DNA of 60,030 bases from CAZLMW01 sp964560875 (GTDB lineage: Bacteria; Myxococcota_A; UBA9042). This document shows, piece after piece, positions 42,978-53,927 of the stretch. The stretch's first letter is position 1; every line of letters starts with the position of its first letter. Below the pieces are notes generated by a model. That model saw nothing but the letters and a program-made list of their open reading frames with translations, was not told the DNA's origin and made no database searches. The stretch lies in the NCBI GenBank assembly GCA_964560875.1, contig CAZLMW010000042.1:1-60030 (forward strand), in the 5' to 3' direction. The translations under genes were made by a program, and so were the position numbers.

Positions 42978-45491
42978 TCACCGCAAGGGGTCTTCGGGCC
43001 AGGCGTGTTTGGGGTAGCGGCCGCGAAGTTGCTTGCGAACGTCCGCATAGGTGGTCGCCCAAAACGACGCGAGATCCGACGTCACCTGCGCTGGACGCCC
43101 GTTGGGAGCAAGCAAGTGCACGACGGCGTTGACCCGTCCACCGGCGAGCCGCGGTGTCGTGGCGAGGCCGAACAGGTGCTGAATGCGCGCCGCGAGGACC
43201 GGCGGATCATGGCTGTAATCGACGCGCGCACTGCGACCGCTCGGCAACCCGATCCGGGCCGGAGCATGACGATCGACCGCGCCAATGCCTCGCCCGCCGA
43301 GCAAGCCGCGCATCAACCCGATCCAATCGACCTTGCGCAGCTCGCCAAGCGACCGGCGACCGGCACAAGCGGCCTCGAGAATGCACCCGCAGGCGTGTGG
43401 TTGCGCGCCGGCGGTGTCGAGCTCGGCAAACGAGGGCAGGTCCAACTCCGGCATCGCGGCGACGACAAATCGCACCCGTTCCAGGTAGCGGTTCGCGTCC
43501 CGGTCGAGCTCGATCGCGCGGCTCGGATCGGCGCGGACAGCGGCGAGCAGCGCGGCCGACGCAGCTTCGTGATCGGTAGCGGTCGGTCGTTCCGAGAGCA
43601 CCAACTCGCCGTACCGAGTCTGCGAAAACGTCGTCGCGCGGTCGGTGCTGGGGTCAAAACGCGTCTCGGTGACCGTTTCAGTCGCCAACGCCGCCGGCTC
43701 CACCAAGCAGCCGATATCGACGATGTGCTCCGCGCCTTCGCCCCGTTGCCCGGCCCGCATGGACACCGCGACGATGTACGGCGCATCAACAAGCGCGCTG
43801 CGCGGCCCGAGCTTGGCGCCATGACCGTTGGCGAGCACATATCTGCCGGTCCCGGTCAATCGCTTCCGCCCGACGCGCTCGGGAAAGCCCGCCAGCACCA
43901 ACTCGGCCCAATCTGCGTCGCCGGATGTTGGACGCCCACCCGCGCTTTTTTTCCCCATTGCCCGCAGCAGCGCGTCGCGGACCGCCACAAATCGCTGGGC
44001 CCCGCGCCCATGAACCCGCCGCGCGTTCACTCCGCGCGTTCCCCCCCGGCGCTTCTGCCACCGGTCGAGGGCATCAAGCCGAATCTCGACGTCATCGCCG
44101 CGCACACCGGGCGCATCGACGAGCACATCGCCCTCTTCGATAAGGGCCGCGACAGACGCCGCATCGCGCGCACGACCGGCCCGCAATCCCGCCAACAACA
44201 CGCAGCCAGTGCGAGGATGAACCGGCCAGGCGGCGACGCGGGTGCCGTCTTCCGTGAGGTGACCGCCATCGAGCAAACCGATCCGGCCCAGCAGCTCTTC
44301 AACCCGCTCGATCTCGCCGCCGGCAGGGGTCTCAAACCAGGTGAACTCACGAGGCGAGCTCCCCCAGGCGTGCACTTCGACGATGGCGCGGCTCAGGTCC
44401 TCGCGGCCGACCGCCGGTGTCAGGAAAGGTCGCAGTCCGCGGTGTTCAGGTGCGCTCCACAAACGGATGCACGTCCCCGGTCCCGTTCGCCCGGCACGCC
44501 CGGCCCGTTGCTCGGCGGAAGCTCGTGAGATCCGTTCATCCACAAGCCGCTGCAGCCCGGTTGGCGGGTCGAGCCGGGCGACCTTTACGCGTCCAGTATC
44601 GATGACACAGACGACGCCATCGATGGTCAACGACGTCTCGGCGATGTTGGTCGCGAGCACGACCTTACGGCGCCGACTCGGAGCGACCGCGCGATCCTGT
44701 TCCGCGGTGCTCAGCGAGCCGTGCAGGGGCATCACGTCGGCGTCGATTCGATTCTGAATGCGCCTTTGCAACGAACCGATGGCGCCGGCGCCGGACAGGA
44801 ACACGAGCACGTGCCCGTCTTCCCGGTCGCCGCGGTCCATGGCGGCGATGACACCCGCGATGGCGTCTGCGGTGTGGTCCAGCAGGTCCTGGCCGGGCAT
44901 CGGCGGTTCATGGAGCAGCTCGACCGGGTGGATGCGCCCGTCTGAACGAACGATCGGGGCATCTCCGAGGAACGCGGCGACAGGCTCGGCGGCCAGCGTC
45001 GCCGACATCACGACGACCGCCAGATCCGGCCTCACATCGCGCCGAACTTCGGCCAACAACGCCAGCGCGAGGTCGGCGTGAAGGCTGCGCTCGTGAAACT
45101 CGTCCAACACCACAGCGTCGACGCCTTCAAGGAACGGATCGGCTTGCAGGCGCCGGGTCAACAGCCCCTCGGTGACCACTTCGATGCGGGTTTTGCGCCC
45201 GGTCTTTCGCTCAAACCGAACGCTATAGCCGATGGTCTCACCAACCCGCTCGCCGCGCGCCTCGGCCATCCAGCGTGCGGTTGTTCGCGCGGCCACACGG
45301 CGAGGTTGCAGCACCAGGATCTTGCCACCGCTTGTTATTCCTTTGCGTCCGCCGAACCCATCGAGCAAGGCGGGCGGAATGCGCGTTGTTTTACCCGAGC
45401 CCGGCGGTGCCACGACAACGACGGCGCCATGGTTCGTCAACGCGGCGAGCACGTCGGGCAAGACCTCATCGATGGGTAGCTGAACGCTCAC
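42978..45491 (-). CDS. hrpB: ATP-dependent RNA helicase HrpB
   Basis: An 837-residue DEAH-type helicase of standard HrpB length. Motif I APPGSGKTT (28-36), Ia LQPRRVAAR, II DEFH (130-133), III MSATL (162-166), then the helicase C-terminal domain with ETSLTIDGV and the motif VI QRAGRAGRTGPG, and the HrpB-specific C-terminus (HLFGL...LLAPNGRPAQVTSDLASFW). Cytosolic. Its biological role in bacteria is not well defined; RNA or RNP remodelling is assumed. It follows the giant lipoprotein gene by 32 bp, probably by chance. Confidence 0.96.
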   Translation of the reverse strand: MSVQLPIDEVLPDVLAALTNHGAVVVVAPPGSGKTTRIPPALLDGFGGRKGITSGGKILVLQPRRVAARTTARWMAEARGERVGETIGYSVRFERKTGRKTRIEVVTEGLLTRRLQADPFLEGVDAVVLDEFHERSLHADLALALLAEVRRDVRPDLAVVVMSATLAAEPVAAFLGDAPIVRSDGRIHPVELLHEPPMPGQDLLDHTADAIAGVIAAMDRGDREDGHVLVFLSGAGAIGSLQRRIQNRIDADVMPLHGSLSTAEQDRAVAPSRRRKVVLATNIAETSLTIDGVVCVIDTGRVKVARLDPPTGLQRLVDERISRASAEQRAGRAGRTGPGTCIRLWSAPEHRGLRPFLTPAVGREDLSRAIVEVHAWGSSPREFTWFETPAGGEIERVEELLGRIGLLDGGHLTEDGTRVAAWPVHPRTGCVLLAGLRAGRARDAASVAALIEEGDVLVDAPGVRGDDVEIRLDALDRWQKRRGGTRGVNARRVHGRGAQRFVAVRDALLRAMGKKSAGGRPTSGDADWAELVLAGFPERVGRKRLTGTGRYVLANGHGAKLGPRSALVDAPYIVAVSMRAGQRGEGAEHIVDIGCLVEPAALATETVTETRFDPSTDRATTFSQTRYGELVLSERPTATDHEAASAALLAAVRADPSRAIELDRDANRYLERVRFVVAAMPELDLPSFAELDTAGAQPHACGCILEAACAGRRSLGELRKVDWIGLMRGLLGGRGIGAVDRHAPARIGLPSGRSARVDYSHDPPVLAARIQHLFGLATTPRLAGGRVNAVVHLLAPNGRPAQVTSDLASFWATTYADVRKQLRGRYPKHAWPEDPLR

Positions 45492-45523
45492 GAGGGCGAT
45501 GGTGGCGTGTTGCGCGGGCTACG

Positions 45524-48500
45524 TCACTTGCACACACCGCCCGACAGGCATGTTCGCTTACCCGGCGAGTAGCACGACGCGCCCTTAAGCTTGGCTTTGT
45601 ACGTGCACAGCCCGCTATATCCCTCGCACACGATGAAGCGCGGATCGGAGCCGCTGACGGTCAACGCGTTGTACAGTCGCCAGCCACCGTTGCTCAGCAT
45701 CTGGCCGCCGTAGTGCCAATACTTCGGCACGGTCGCGTACCAGTTGGTGTATTGGGCCTTGCTGCCGTCGGACAGCAAGAACTGGTTGCTGTGCCCGTAA
45801 TAGAGCCCCAGGAACGCATACTTATGGCCGTTTTTGAGCATCTGGCCCTGGACAAAGTCGTTCTCCGCCTTCGAGTTGATGGCGACGAGGTGCCGGCCGC
45901 TTTCCCAACACAGCTGCGCTGCCGCCGACCAGGTAATCTTGCGGCCCGGGAAGAACGTGTAGCACGACCCGCCGAACTCAAAGCCATCGTCGCAGTGAGG
46001 CTTTGCGCCACAAACCGGAGTCCCCACGATGCAGTGACTCGCGTTGCCGCACGTGGGCTTCTTGTTGATGCATGTCCCGGTCTTGTTGTCGCAGGAATCG
46101 ATCGTACAGGCGTCGTTGTCGTCGCAGTTCTTGTACTGGCAGGCCTTGGTCGCCGTGCAATCTGCCACCAAACACGGCCCCTTCGTGCACGGCTTGAGTT
46201 CGCTCTTGCACCCGGTCGACGGTTTGCACGTGTCGACGGTGCACCCGATGCCGTCGTCGCATGACTTCTGCTTGAACGAGCACACGGTTTTGCCGTTGAC
46301 GACCTTGCACGTGTCGTCGGTGCAAGTATTGCCGTCGGTGCAGACCGCCTGCGTGTGTTGACAGCCTTTCGCGCCGTCGCAGAAGTCGGTCGTGCACGGG
46401 TTCTTGTCGTCGCAAGAGGTCGGTTTGAGCTTGCTGCACTTGCCCGAAGACACGCAGTCGGCGTGCCCCCACACATCGGTTCGCAGGAGCTTACCGGTCG
46501 AGTCACCGAGCGCGAATCCACCGTCATCGAGCGACACCATCGGCCGCGAATGTTCGCGACTTGTGACCGTCCCAGGGTAGGTCCGGCTCCAGATCGGAGC
46601 CCCCTGCAAATCGAGCCGCGCCAACCACATGGACTCGCCGATGCCATCGACCATTGGACCGGACGCGAACAGGCCGTCGGTTCGCATCATCAAGGCGGTC
46701 ACGATCGGCGCTGAGTCCTTCGCCGTCTTGCGCTCCCACTTGGTCTTCAAGGCGCTATCGAGCGCCAGCAACCACATCGCGCGCTTGTTGTCCTTGATGT
46801 GCACGCCACCGGCCAGCAGCGTCGCGTCGGGCAGCTTGGTAACGGCGCGGAAGAACTCATCGCCACCGCGATCGACATATTGCTCCTCGAGGACCTTTCC
46901 GTTCTTGTTGGCGCGCAACAGCAGACCGTTGCGGGGTTTGCGGGGCTGCCACAGCAAGACCGTCGGGACATGGGTTCCCACGCCAGTGACCACGCCGAAT
47001 TTATCGACATGGGCATCGGCGACAGATGCGGTAATCGCGTTGGTTTTCGCGGTCCATTCGACCGCTCCGTCGACGTTGTAACGGCGGATCATCCCGTACC
47101 GCGAGCTGCCGCCGCCCGAGTTCACCTCCCCGACAACGGCAAGCTTTCCGTCCGAATAGGCGCGGATGGCAAAGACGGCCCCGTTATCGGTGTAGTACAG
47201 CGAACAACACTTCTTGGTTGGGGTGCCGACATAGTTATTCCAGAGCACCTTGCCCACGGCGGACACCCGGGCGAGCGTTGCCGACCAACGCGTCCACGCT
47301 CGTTCACCGTCAGGTCGCCAGTAGTTGCTTCCGTACGCGCGCATGAAGTTCACGCCGACAAGCATCGAACCGTCGGGCAGCCGCTTGATCGCGCCGACGC
47401 GAGCGGCGGGAGCGGTTCCGTATTTGTCCAAGATGGTCTGGGTGTGGATCGGCAGCTTCCATTTCAGCGAGCCATCGCGGCCGTGACGACGCACGTACGC
47501 GCGCCAAACCGTCCGGAACGTGCTGCCCGGCTGAAGCGTGACCTTTGTTTGCCAGGCGCCAACGGCGTAATCCCAGTCCTCGCCATTGGCGCTGGGCAGC
47601 TTCTCAAGCGCGCCGATTTGAAGGGCCTCGTCGGGCAAGGTCTTGCGGAAGTACTTGCCGTTGCTGTCCGCGATGCATTGGCCCGACTTGCACGCGCCCG
47701 ACAGCGAGCACCCGTCGTTGGGCCGGCATGTAAACGCGTCGGTGTTGGTGAAGAAGCAGCCTCCCTTTGTGTCCTTGTCGCAGCTATCGGCGGTGCACGC
47801 CTTGCCGTCGTCGCAGTCGGTCAGCTTGCGGCCGAGGCACGGGTCCGTGGTGTCGCACGTCGTTCGGCCCCAGGCGTTGCTGCGCAGGACGAAGCCGCGG
47901 TCACCATCTTTGGTCGCCTGCAAGCCAGCCGCAGCCAGCGTTCCGTCCGCTGTCACAGCCAGCGCGGCCGCCTCTCCACCGCCGGGGACCTGGAGCTCGC
48001 GCTGCCATTGCACGTTGCCATCCAACGCCGCCATCGCCAGCCACGGATACGTCAGCGATCCGCCGCTGCGCGACACGCCCGAGAGCACCACCCGTTTGTC
48101 GGATCCGGCGATGGTCGCCACGGCCCGGTAACCGCCCTGGATCGAGCGTGTCGAGCGCCATTTCTCGGCGCCCAGTGGGCCCGTCGCCAGGAGCATCGGA
48201 TACGTCGTTGTGCCCTTGGCCATCTCGCCCACGAGCAGCCAGCCACCCGCGATCTTGGTCAACGCGTGGATGCGCGGATCTGTCGCGCCACCGACGAGCT
48301 TTGTCGGCTGACCGTACGCCTGCTGCCACTTCACCTTGCCGTTGGCCTGCACCTCGAGCAGCCGCCCCTTGTTGTCGGACCATCCCGCGACGAGCACGTT
48401 GCCGGTCGACAAGTACTTCACCGCCCGCGCCGTGCCCTTGGATTGGGTGCCGAGCGAGACGTCGTAGTCCGCGTGGTACTCGCCGGCGGAGTTGAGCAGC

Positions 48501-51500
48501 AGCAGCCACATGCCGGATTTGCCCGATTTGCGGCGTTCACCGGCCATCGCGATGGAGCCGCTGTCGTTGGTGGCGACGGCGTACACGAGCTCATCGCTGT
48601 CGGTTTTTCCGAAGCTGCCCGGCGTCACCAGCTTGTGCTTGGCCGGATCGGACGCGGGTTGGACCAGGACGACCTTGGCGTTGAGCCCCGCATTGGCTGT
48701 GTTCGTGGTGCCGGCGACGACCCAGGCGCCCTTGCTCGACTTGGCAACGGCGGTGGCGCCCGTTTCTGCGCTCGCCTTGGCGTCGTCCAGCTGCTTGTGC
48801 CACGCGACCTTGCCGCCCGGACCGGTCTGCGCCAGCCACCACGCGCTTGAGCTTGGCGATCCTTTGCTTCCTGACCCATTGCTGCCTGACCACGATTTCC
48901 CGGCGAGCAATAGCCCCGACTTCAGCGCCAGCACCGCCGCAAACCGGCCCGACCGTTGTGCCTGGCCCTCGGCGGTCAGCGGCGCGTGCGTTGTCTCGAA
49001 GTACCGGTTGATGGAGCCGGGCAGGCACGTGCCTTTGTGGCAGGTCGCGCCGACGGTGCAGGTCGCCGAATCCGCGCATGGATCGCCGTTCTTGAGCGCT
49101 TCGACCACGCACTTGAAGGTGTCTTTCTGTTCGAGGCAGACCGCCCGCTGGCATTGGCCCACCTTGTTGTCGCAGACGACCGGGTTTCCGGCCTTGCACA
49201 CGCCCGATGCGCACCGATCTACCGGCGTACAATGCAGGTTGTCGGCGTTGCACTGCTTGCCCGCGCCTTTGACGTCATCGTTGACGCACTTGCCGGTCTT
49301 GGCGTCGCACGAATCGACAGTGCAGTCGTTGGCGTCGTCGCAGCTCTTCTTGGCCTTGAACACGCAGCCCTTCTTCGGATCGCAGTAGTCCTTGGTGCAC
49401 AGGCTCTTGTCGTCGCAGGAGAGATCCTTGCCCGCGCACTGTCCCTTTTTGCACGCGTCATCGCTGGTGCACGCGCTGTCGTCGTCGCACGTCGCGCCTT
49501 CCTTGACCGGCTTTTCGTAGCACTCGCCGGTCGCGGGATGGCAGGCGGGCACACGACAAATCGTGCCGGTCTTCTTGGTGCAGAAGGTGGTGATCGAGCT
49601 CTTCTTGCAGGTCCATTTCTTGGTCGACTTGTCGCAATAGAAGCGCTCGGTGCACGGGTTGGCCACCTTGTGGTCGCAGTCCTTGTCCACGAAGCACTCG
49701 CAGCCCTGCCCCTTGGGTCCGGCGAAGCATTTTCCCTTGAGGCAGAAGTCGTTGACCGTGCACGGGTTGTTGTCGTCGCAGGTGGTGTGGGTATCGGGCG
49801 CAGTGGGCGCCAGCTTTTCACGGCGACACGTGGACGAGACGCCTTTGCCGTCGGGGCCGACGGGTTGCCACTTGCCCTTGGCGTCCTCGCAGAGCTTCCG
49901 CGCGCGCTCGGCGATCGTCATCTGGCAGGCGCCGTTGCCGGGCAGGCACGCGTTGACGAAGCAGCCGGTGTCGTTGGCCGTCGAGCAGATCTTCGCGCTG
50001 GACGGCTTGGGCTTGCAGACCGGCTTTTTCGCGACCGATTTATCGCAATACAGCGTGCCGTTGCAGAGGTTGCCGTCGTCCTGCTTGACGCAATCGGCGT
50101 CGTTTCCGCATGCGCAGGCGAACGTTCCGGGCGTGCACGTCTTGCCGGCACACACATCGGACACCGTGCACTTGTCGCCGTCGTCGCAGGCTACATTTTT
50201 GTCCAGCGGCGCTCCGGCGGGCTTTTGAACCCATCGACAGCCCTTGGTTTGGCCGCTTGCTGGCACATCGCACACCTTGTCGACGGCGTCCGTCGCGGTC
50301 ACGTCACAGGCGCCCGTCTTGCGCACGCACGCGTTCTTGGCACACGGGGTGTCACCGCCGGACTTGCAGACGACGATTGTCGCGGGGTTGAGCTGGCACT
50401 TCTTGGTGGCCGCGTTGCAAAACAGCTTGCCGTTGCACGCGTCGCCGTCTTCCTGGCCAGCGCAGTCCTTGTCGGATGTGCAGCCGCACGTGTCCTTGCC
50501 CTTGAGGCATTTGCCGCCGTTGCAGACGTCGCCCTTGGTGCACTTATCGCCGTCTTCGCAGTCGAGCGACGTATTGCTCTTGCCCGGCGGCGCCAGGTTC
50601 CACGCGCAGGTCTTCTTGCCGTCCTTGCACGTCTGCAGCACAGCTTCGAGCGGCTTGAATTGGCAGACACCCTTGGACGGCAAACACACGTTCTTGAGGC
50701 ACGCGCCGTCATTGACCGTCGGGCAGACGACCACCGAAGCGGGGTTGTGCGTGCACTTCTTGGTGACCTTGTTGCAGTACATCGTGCCGTTGCACTGGTC
50801 GCCGTCGTCCTTGGCCGCGCAGTCCTTGTCGGACTCGCAGACGCAGGTGTTCGTCTCCGCCACGCACTTGCGGTTGGCGCAGCGCTCGTCGGGCGTGCAC
50901 TTGTCCCCGTCATCGCACGCGAAGATGTTCGTGCTCGCGATCGGGTGCGGCGAACAGTGGCTGGGGTTGTTGGTGCAGTCGCAGGCTGGATCGCTGGTGC
51001 AGACGAGGTTTTCGATCGGTGTCGGCGCGCACTTGCCGGTCTTGGGCTGGCAGACGTTCTTGGCGCAGGTCGTGTCCGCGTTGTCGGCGCACTTGACGAT
51101 CGAGGCCGGGTTGACCCGGCACTTGTGCACGCCGCCNNNNNNNNNNNNNNNNNNNNNNNNNNNNNNNNNNNNNNNNNNNNNNNNNNNNNNNNNNNNNNNN
51201 NNNNNNNNNNNNNNNNNNNNNNNNNNNNNNNNNNNNTGTCGGCGCACTTGACGATCGAGGCCGGGTTGACCCGGCACTTGTGCACGCCGCCGGTCTTGTC
51301 GCAGAAAAGCGCGCCGTTGCAGGGGTTACCGTCGTCTTTGCAGTCCGCCGAGGTCTGGCAGTCGCACAAGCCGGGCGGCTCTTTGCCCGCACATTTACCG
51401 TCTTTGCATTGGTCGTAGATCGAACACGGCAGCCCGTCATCGCAGGGCGTGTTGTCCGGTCGCGGTTGCTTGACGCAGGAGCCCGTTTTCGAGTCGCAGG

Positions 51501-51900
51501 ACGACGCCTCGCAGGGACCGTCGGCGCTGGTCGAGCATTTCACCGCTTTGGCGGGGTTGATCCGACACGTCCACGGCAGCTTCGCCTTGTCGCACAGCAT
51601 CGGGTTGCACTTGTCGTCGCTGGGGCAGTCGGCCGTCTTCGTGCAGCCACACCAATTCGCGCCGCTCTTGCAGCTGCCGCCTTCGCACTTGTCGCCGACG
51701 GTGCAGGGCTTTCCATCGTCACAGGGATCGCCGTCGCGAGGGCACGGCCCGGCGTCGATGGATCCCGCCGAAGTCGTGTCGTCGATCGTCGCGGCGGTGT
51801 CAGCGCCGTCTTCGCTTTCAGGCTCGGGCGACGAGCACGCAGCGACCGCACACAACGCACCGATTCCGAAGCACGCCCAGAGCGTGGCGGTTTTGAGCAT
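45524..51900 (-). CDS. giant Cys-rich lipoprotein with propeller segments and C-type-lectin-like domain (~2073 aa, interrupted by assembly gap)
   Basis: Start ATG (complement of 51898-51900) follows GGGAGA by 5 bases and begins a lipoprotein signal ending AVAAC. The frame runs to the N gap and resumes beyond it in a frame shifted by 155 mod 3. Removing the Ns plus one of two identical 55-bp flanks restores one frame of 2074 codons. The N-terminal ~950 residues are Cys modules (CDDGxKCTVxDxC, KDNNPCT). Two propeller-like stretches follow (about 48960-47850 and 47650-46450), separated by another Cys module. The C-terminal ~150 residues form a C-type-lectin-like domain: GSCYTFF, WSAAAQLCWESGRHLVAINS, FLGLYYG and FIVCEG, with expected cysteine spacing. 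A surface adhesin or scavenger-type role is likely. Confidence 0.88.
51082..51291. repeat. identical 55-bp sequences flanking the N gap (probable overlap, not a biological repeat)
   Basis: Bases 51082-51136 and 51237-51291 are identical over all 55 positions, starting TGTCGGCGCACTTGACG and ending GCACGCCGCC. A match of exactly 55 bp abutting both sides of the gap is what a k=55 de Bruijn assembler leaves when two contigs that truly overlap are scaffolded rather than merged. Confidence 0.9.
51137..51236. other. assembly gap, 100 N
   Basis: Exactly 100 undetermined bases, a scaffolding placeholder rather than a measured gap. It lies inside the Cys-rich lipoprotein gene and is flanked by identical 55-bp sequences (51082-51136 and 51237-51291). 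Confidence 0.99.
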
Positions 51901-52115
51901 CGATCTCTCCCTGCGCGAAGCATCGTAAGCACGCCGCGCCGTTGTCACAACGGCAAGGGCAACGATGACGTCCATGTGCCGTGTTCGTACGCCCGGATTT
52001 CCGTGGTATACCGGCCAAATCAAATCACAAGGTCGGGTGGCCACGGCGCCCGGCGACCGATGAGCGCAACGGCCGCAAACCCGGTCGAGCCGCGAACCGC
52101 GGAGATCGCACGTCC

Positions 52116-52940
52116 ATGGGCGCAGACAACGCCAACGGCGAGAAACATACAGACAACGTCGACGACCGCGAACGCTTGCTGGCAGAGCTGCGCGCGGCCA
52201 ACGAAGGACTGGAGGCAGCCAACGCGAACCTGGGTCGCTTCACCCACGCGGTCTCCCACGACATCCGCGAGCCGCTGCGCACGATCGTCGGGTTCATCGA
52301 CATGCTGAAGATGCAGCTGGGCGAGCTGAGCGAGGAAGCCGAACAGTCGATGGCGTTCATCGAGTCGGCCGCTCAGCGGATGGAAAACCAAATCAACGGC
52401 CTGCTCGAGCTCTCCCGCGTGCAGACGCGCCGCCTCGCCACACGGCCGGTGGACCTCGTGGACATCGTCGAGGGAGTAATGGCGTCGTTGCGCGAGTCGA
52501 TCGAACGCCACGACGCCGAAGTTCGGGTCGGCCCGTTGCCGATCGTGGAGGCCGAGCCGGCGCTGATGACGAGCTTGCTGCAAAACCTGATCAGCAACGC
52601 GCTCAAGTACGGTGACGTGGAGTCGCCGCGGATCGACATCACGGCCTCACACACGCCGCGCACCTGCACGGTGACGGTCCGCGACAACGGTATCGGCATC
52701 GACAAAAAGCACCACAAACGCATCTTCGAGGTCTTCCGCCGCCTCCATCCCGCGCACAAATACGAGGGCATCGGCATGGGGCTGGCCTTGTGCGAACAGA
52801 TCGTGCGGCGCTACAGCGGCCAGCTCTGGGTCGAATCCGCGCCCGGCGAAGGCACGGCGTTCCACTTCACGCTGCCGGTGACGAGCCGACGACCGAGCGG
52901 CCGAACAATGGTGCGCAGGCGCTCGGGTTCCTTCGGTTGA
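52116..52940 (+). CDS. soluble sensor histidine kinase, phytochrome-type core, 274 aa
   Basis: ATG 52116 is chosen; the open frame upstream is basic and not protein-like. Residues 15-40 are a coiled-coil leader. The HisKA helix pair carries the phospho-acceptor His48 in VSHDIREPLR. N box LLQNLISNALKYGD is at 154-167, G1 DNGIGI at 190-195 and G2 GIGMGLAL near 218-225. No sensor domain or membrane segment, so it is a bare catalytic core that must receive its signal from a partner. It belongs to the same kinase subtype as the one at 15617 (SHDxxEPLR). Convergent with the amidohydrolase gene; only 9 bp separates the stops. Confidence 0.93.
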   Translation: MGADNANGEKHTDNVDDRERLLAELRAANEGLEAANANLGRFTHAVSHDIREPLRTIVGFIDMLKMQLGELSEEAEQSMAFIESAAQRMENQINGLLELSRVQTRRLATRPVDLVDIVEGVMASLRESIERHDAEVRVGPLPIVEAEPALMTSLLQNLISNALKYGDVESPRIDITASHTPRTCTVTVRDNGIGIDKKHHKRIFEVFRRLHPAHKYEGIGMGLALCEQIVRRYSGQLWVESAPGEGTAFHFTLPVTSRRPSGRTMVRRRSGSFG

Positions 52941-52949
52941 AAGCCGGCG

Positions 52950-53927
52950 CTACCCGTCCTTTCCGGCCAGCCACCTGGCGATCCAGTCCGCGATAGGACC
53001 GCCAACTCGCTGCACGGCGGCTGCGTCGACGTCCATCTCGGCGAAGAGGTCGAATCGCTTGACCAGCAGGTCGCGACGAACCTCGAGGCACAAAATGCGA
53101 TCGGCGTAGTCGATCGCCCACCGGTAGCCCTGGGTCGCCGGGTGAAGGTGGTAGGTCCTGGTATCGACGGCGTTGTACCCAAGCGGTCGCCACGCGTCGA
53201 TCAGCGCTTGGGCGATGCCGTCGGGCGCACGTCGGGTGCGGTCCTTGTCGCGGGTCAGCAGGTCGATCTCGGGGCGCAATGGCCACCTGTTCCACGCCTC
53301 GGGCTCCGCTGCGCGATGCAGGTTCTCCACGATGTGCTCATCGATCTGCGCGATCCCCATCGTGCGTGGCCCATAGGTGTGGGGAATCAAGCCGAATCCA
53401 CCGCCGCCAACAACGCGAATGAAGGCCTTCTCGACGAGCTCGACATACCGTCGATGAAGGTCGAGCAACAGGCGCCGGTCGCTATCGTCGGTCACGTACG
53501 AAGGGATGCCGGCCGTCATGGCCCCCTTGCGCAGCTGGGGCGTTGAGGCGTCGATGGCGAGCTTCGCCACGCGGTTGGTGTCGACAAAAGTGCGCGGCAC
53601 AAGGCAGCGGATCGCGACGGCGCGTCGGCGTGGATCAGCGGCTACAACCGCCTCGGCGACATGCAATCCGTATTGCCACGCCCCGACATCGGTATTGGCG
53701 AAGAAGAAGTGGCGCAAATCCGCGGGAAAAGGCCCGTTCAGGCGGGCGGCGAGGGCGTCGTAATGCGCGGCCCGATCGGCACCATGAGGCACCTCGACCA
53801 ACAAACAAGCCGGCGTTTCATCGCCACAATCGCCGCCTCGCACCTCGATGACATCGGCGACACCATCGATCGAAAAAAGCCCCTCGATCGACGGGCTCGC
53901 GGCCTCAATTCGTCGCTGAGACGTCAT
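52950..53927 (-). CDS. N-formylglutamate amidohydrolase-like protein, 325 aa
   Basis: A soluble 325-residue protein showing the order expected for the FGase fold: VEVPHGAD near residue 45, NTDVGA, PRTFVDTNR around 110-118, HTYGPR near 182 and a C-terminal helical part. Zinc ligands are probably the His in VPHGA and residues in the following motifs, but I cannot assign all of them. Known members hydrolyse N-formylglutamate or related amides. Its start overlaps the stop of the alpha/beta hydrolase gene by ATGA, so the two are coupled. A shared small-molecule degradation step is possible. Confidence 0.68.
   Translation of the reverse strand: MTSQRRIEAASPSIEGLFSIDGVADVIEVRGGDCGDETPACLLVEVPHGADRAAHYDALAARLNGPFPADLRHFFFANTDVGAWQYGLHVAEAVVAADPRRRAVAIRCLVPRTFVDTNRVAKLAIDASTPQLRKGAMTAGIPSYVTDDSDRRLLLDLHRRYVELVEKAFIRVVGGGGFGLIPHTYGPRTMGIAQIDEHIVENLHRAAEPEAWNRWPLRPEIDLLTRDKDRTRRAPDGIAQALIDAWRPLGYNAVDTRTYHLHPATQGYRWAIDYADRILCLEVRRDLLVKRFDLFAEMDVDAAAVQRVGGPIADWIARWLAGKDG

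Noticed and set aside
48956..51418. Long plus-strand open frame crossing the N gap
   Set aside because: Antisense to the giant lipoprotein; only stays open because N codons are read as X.
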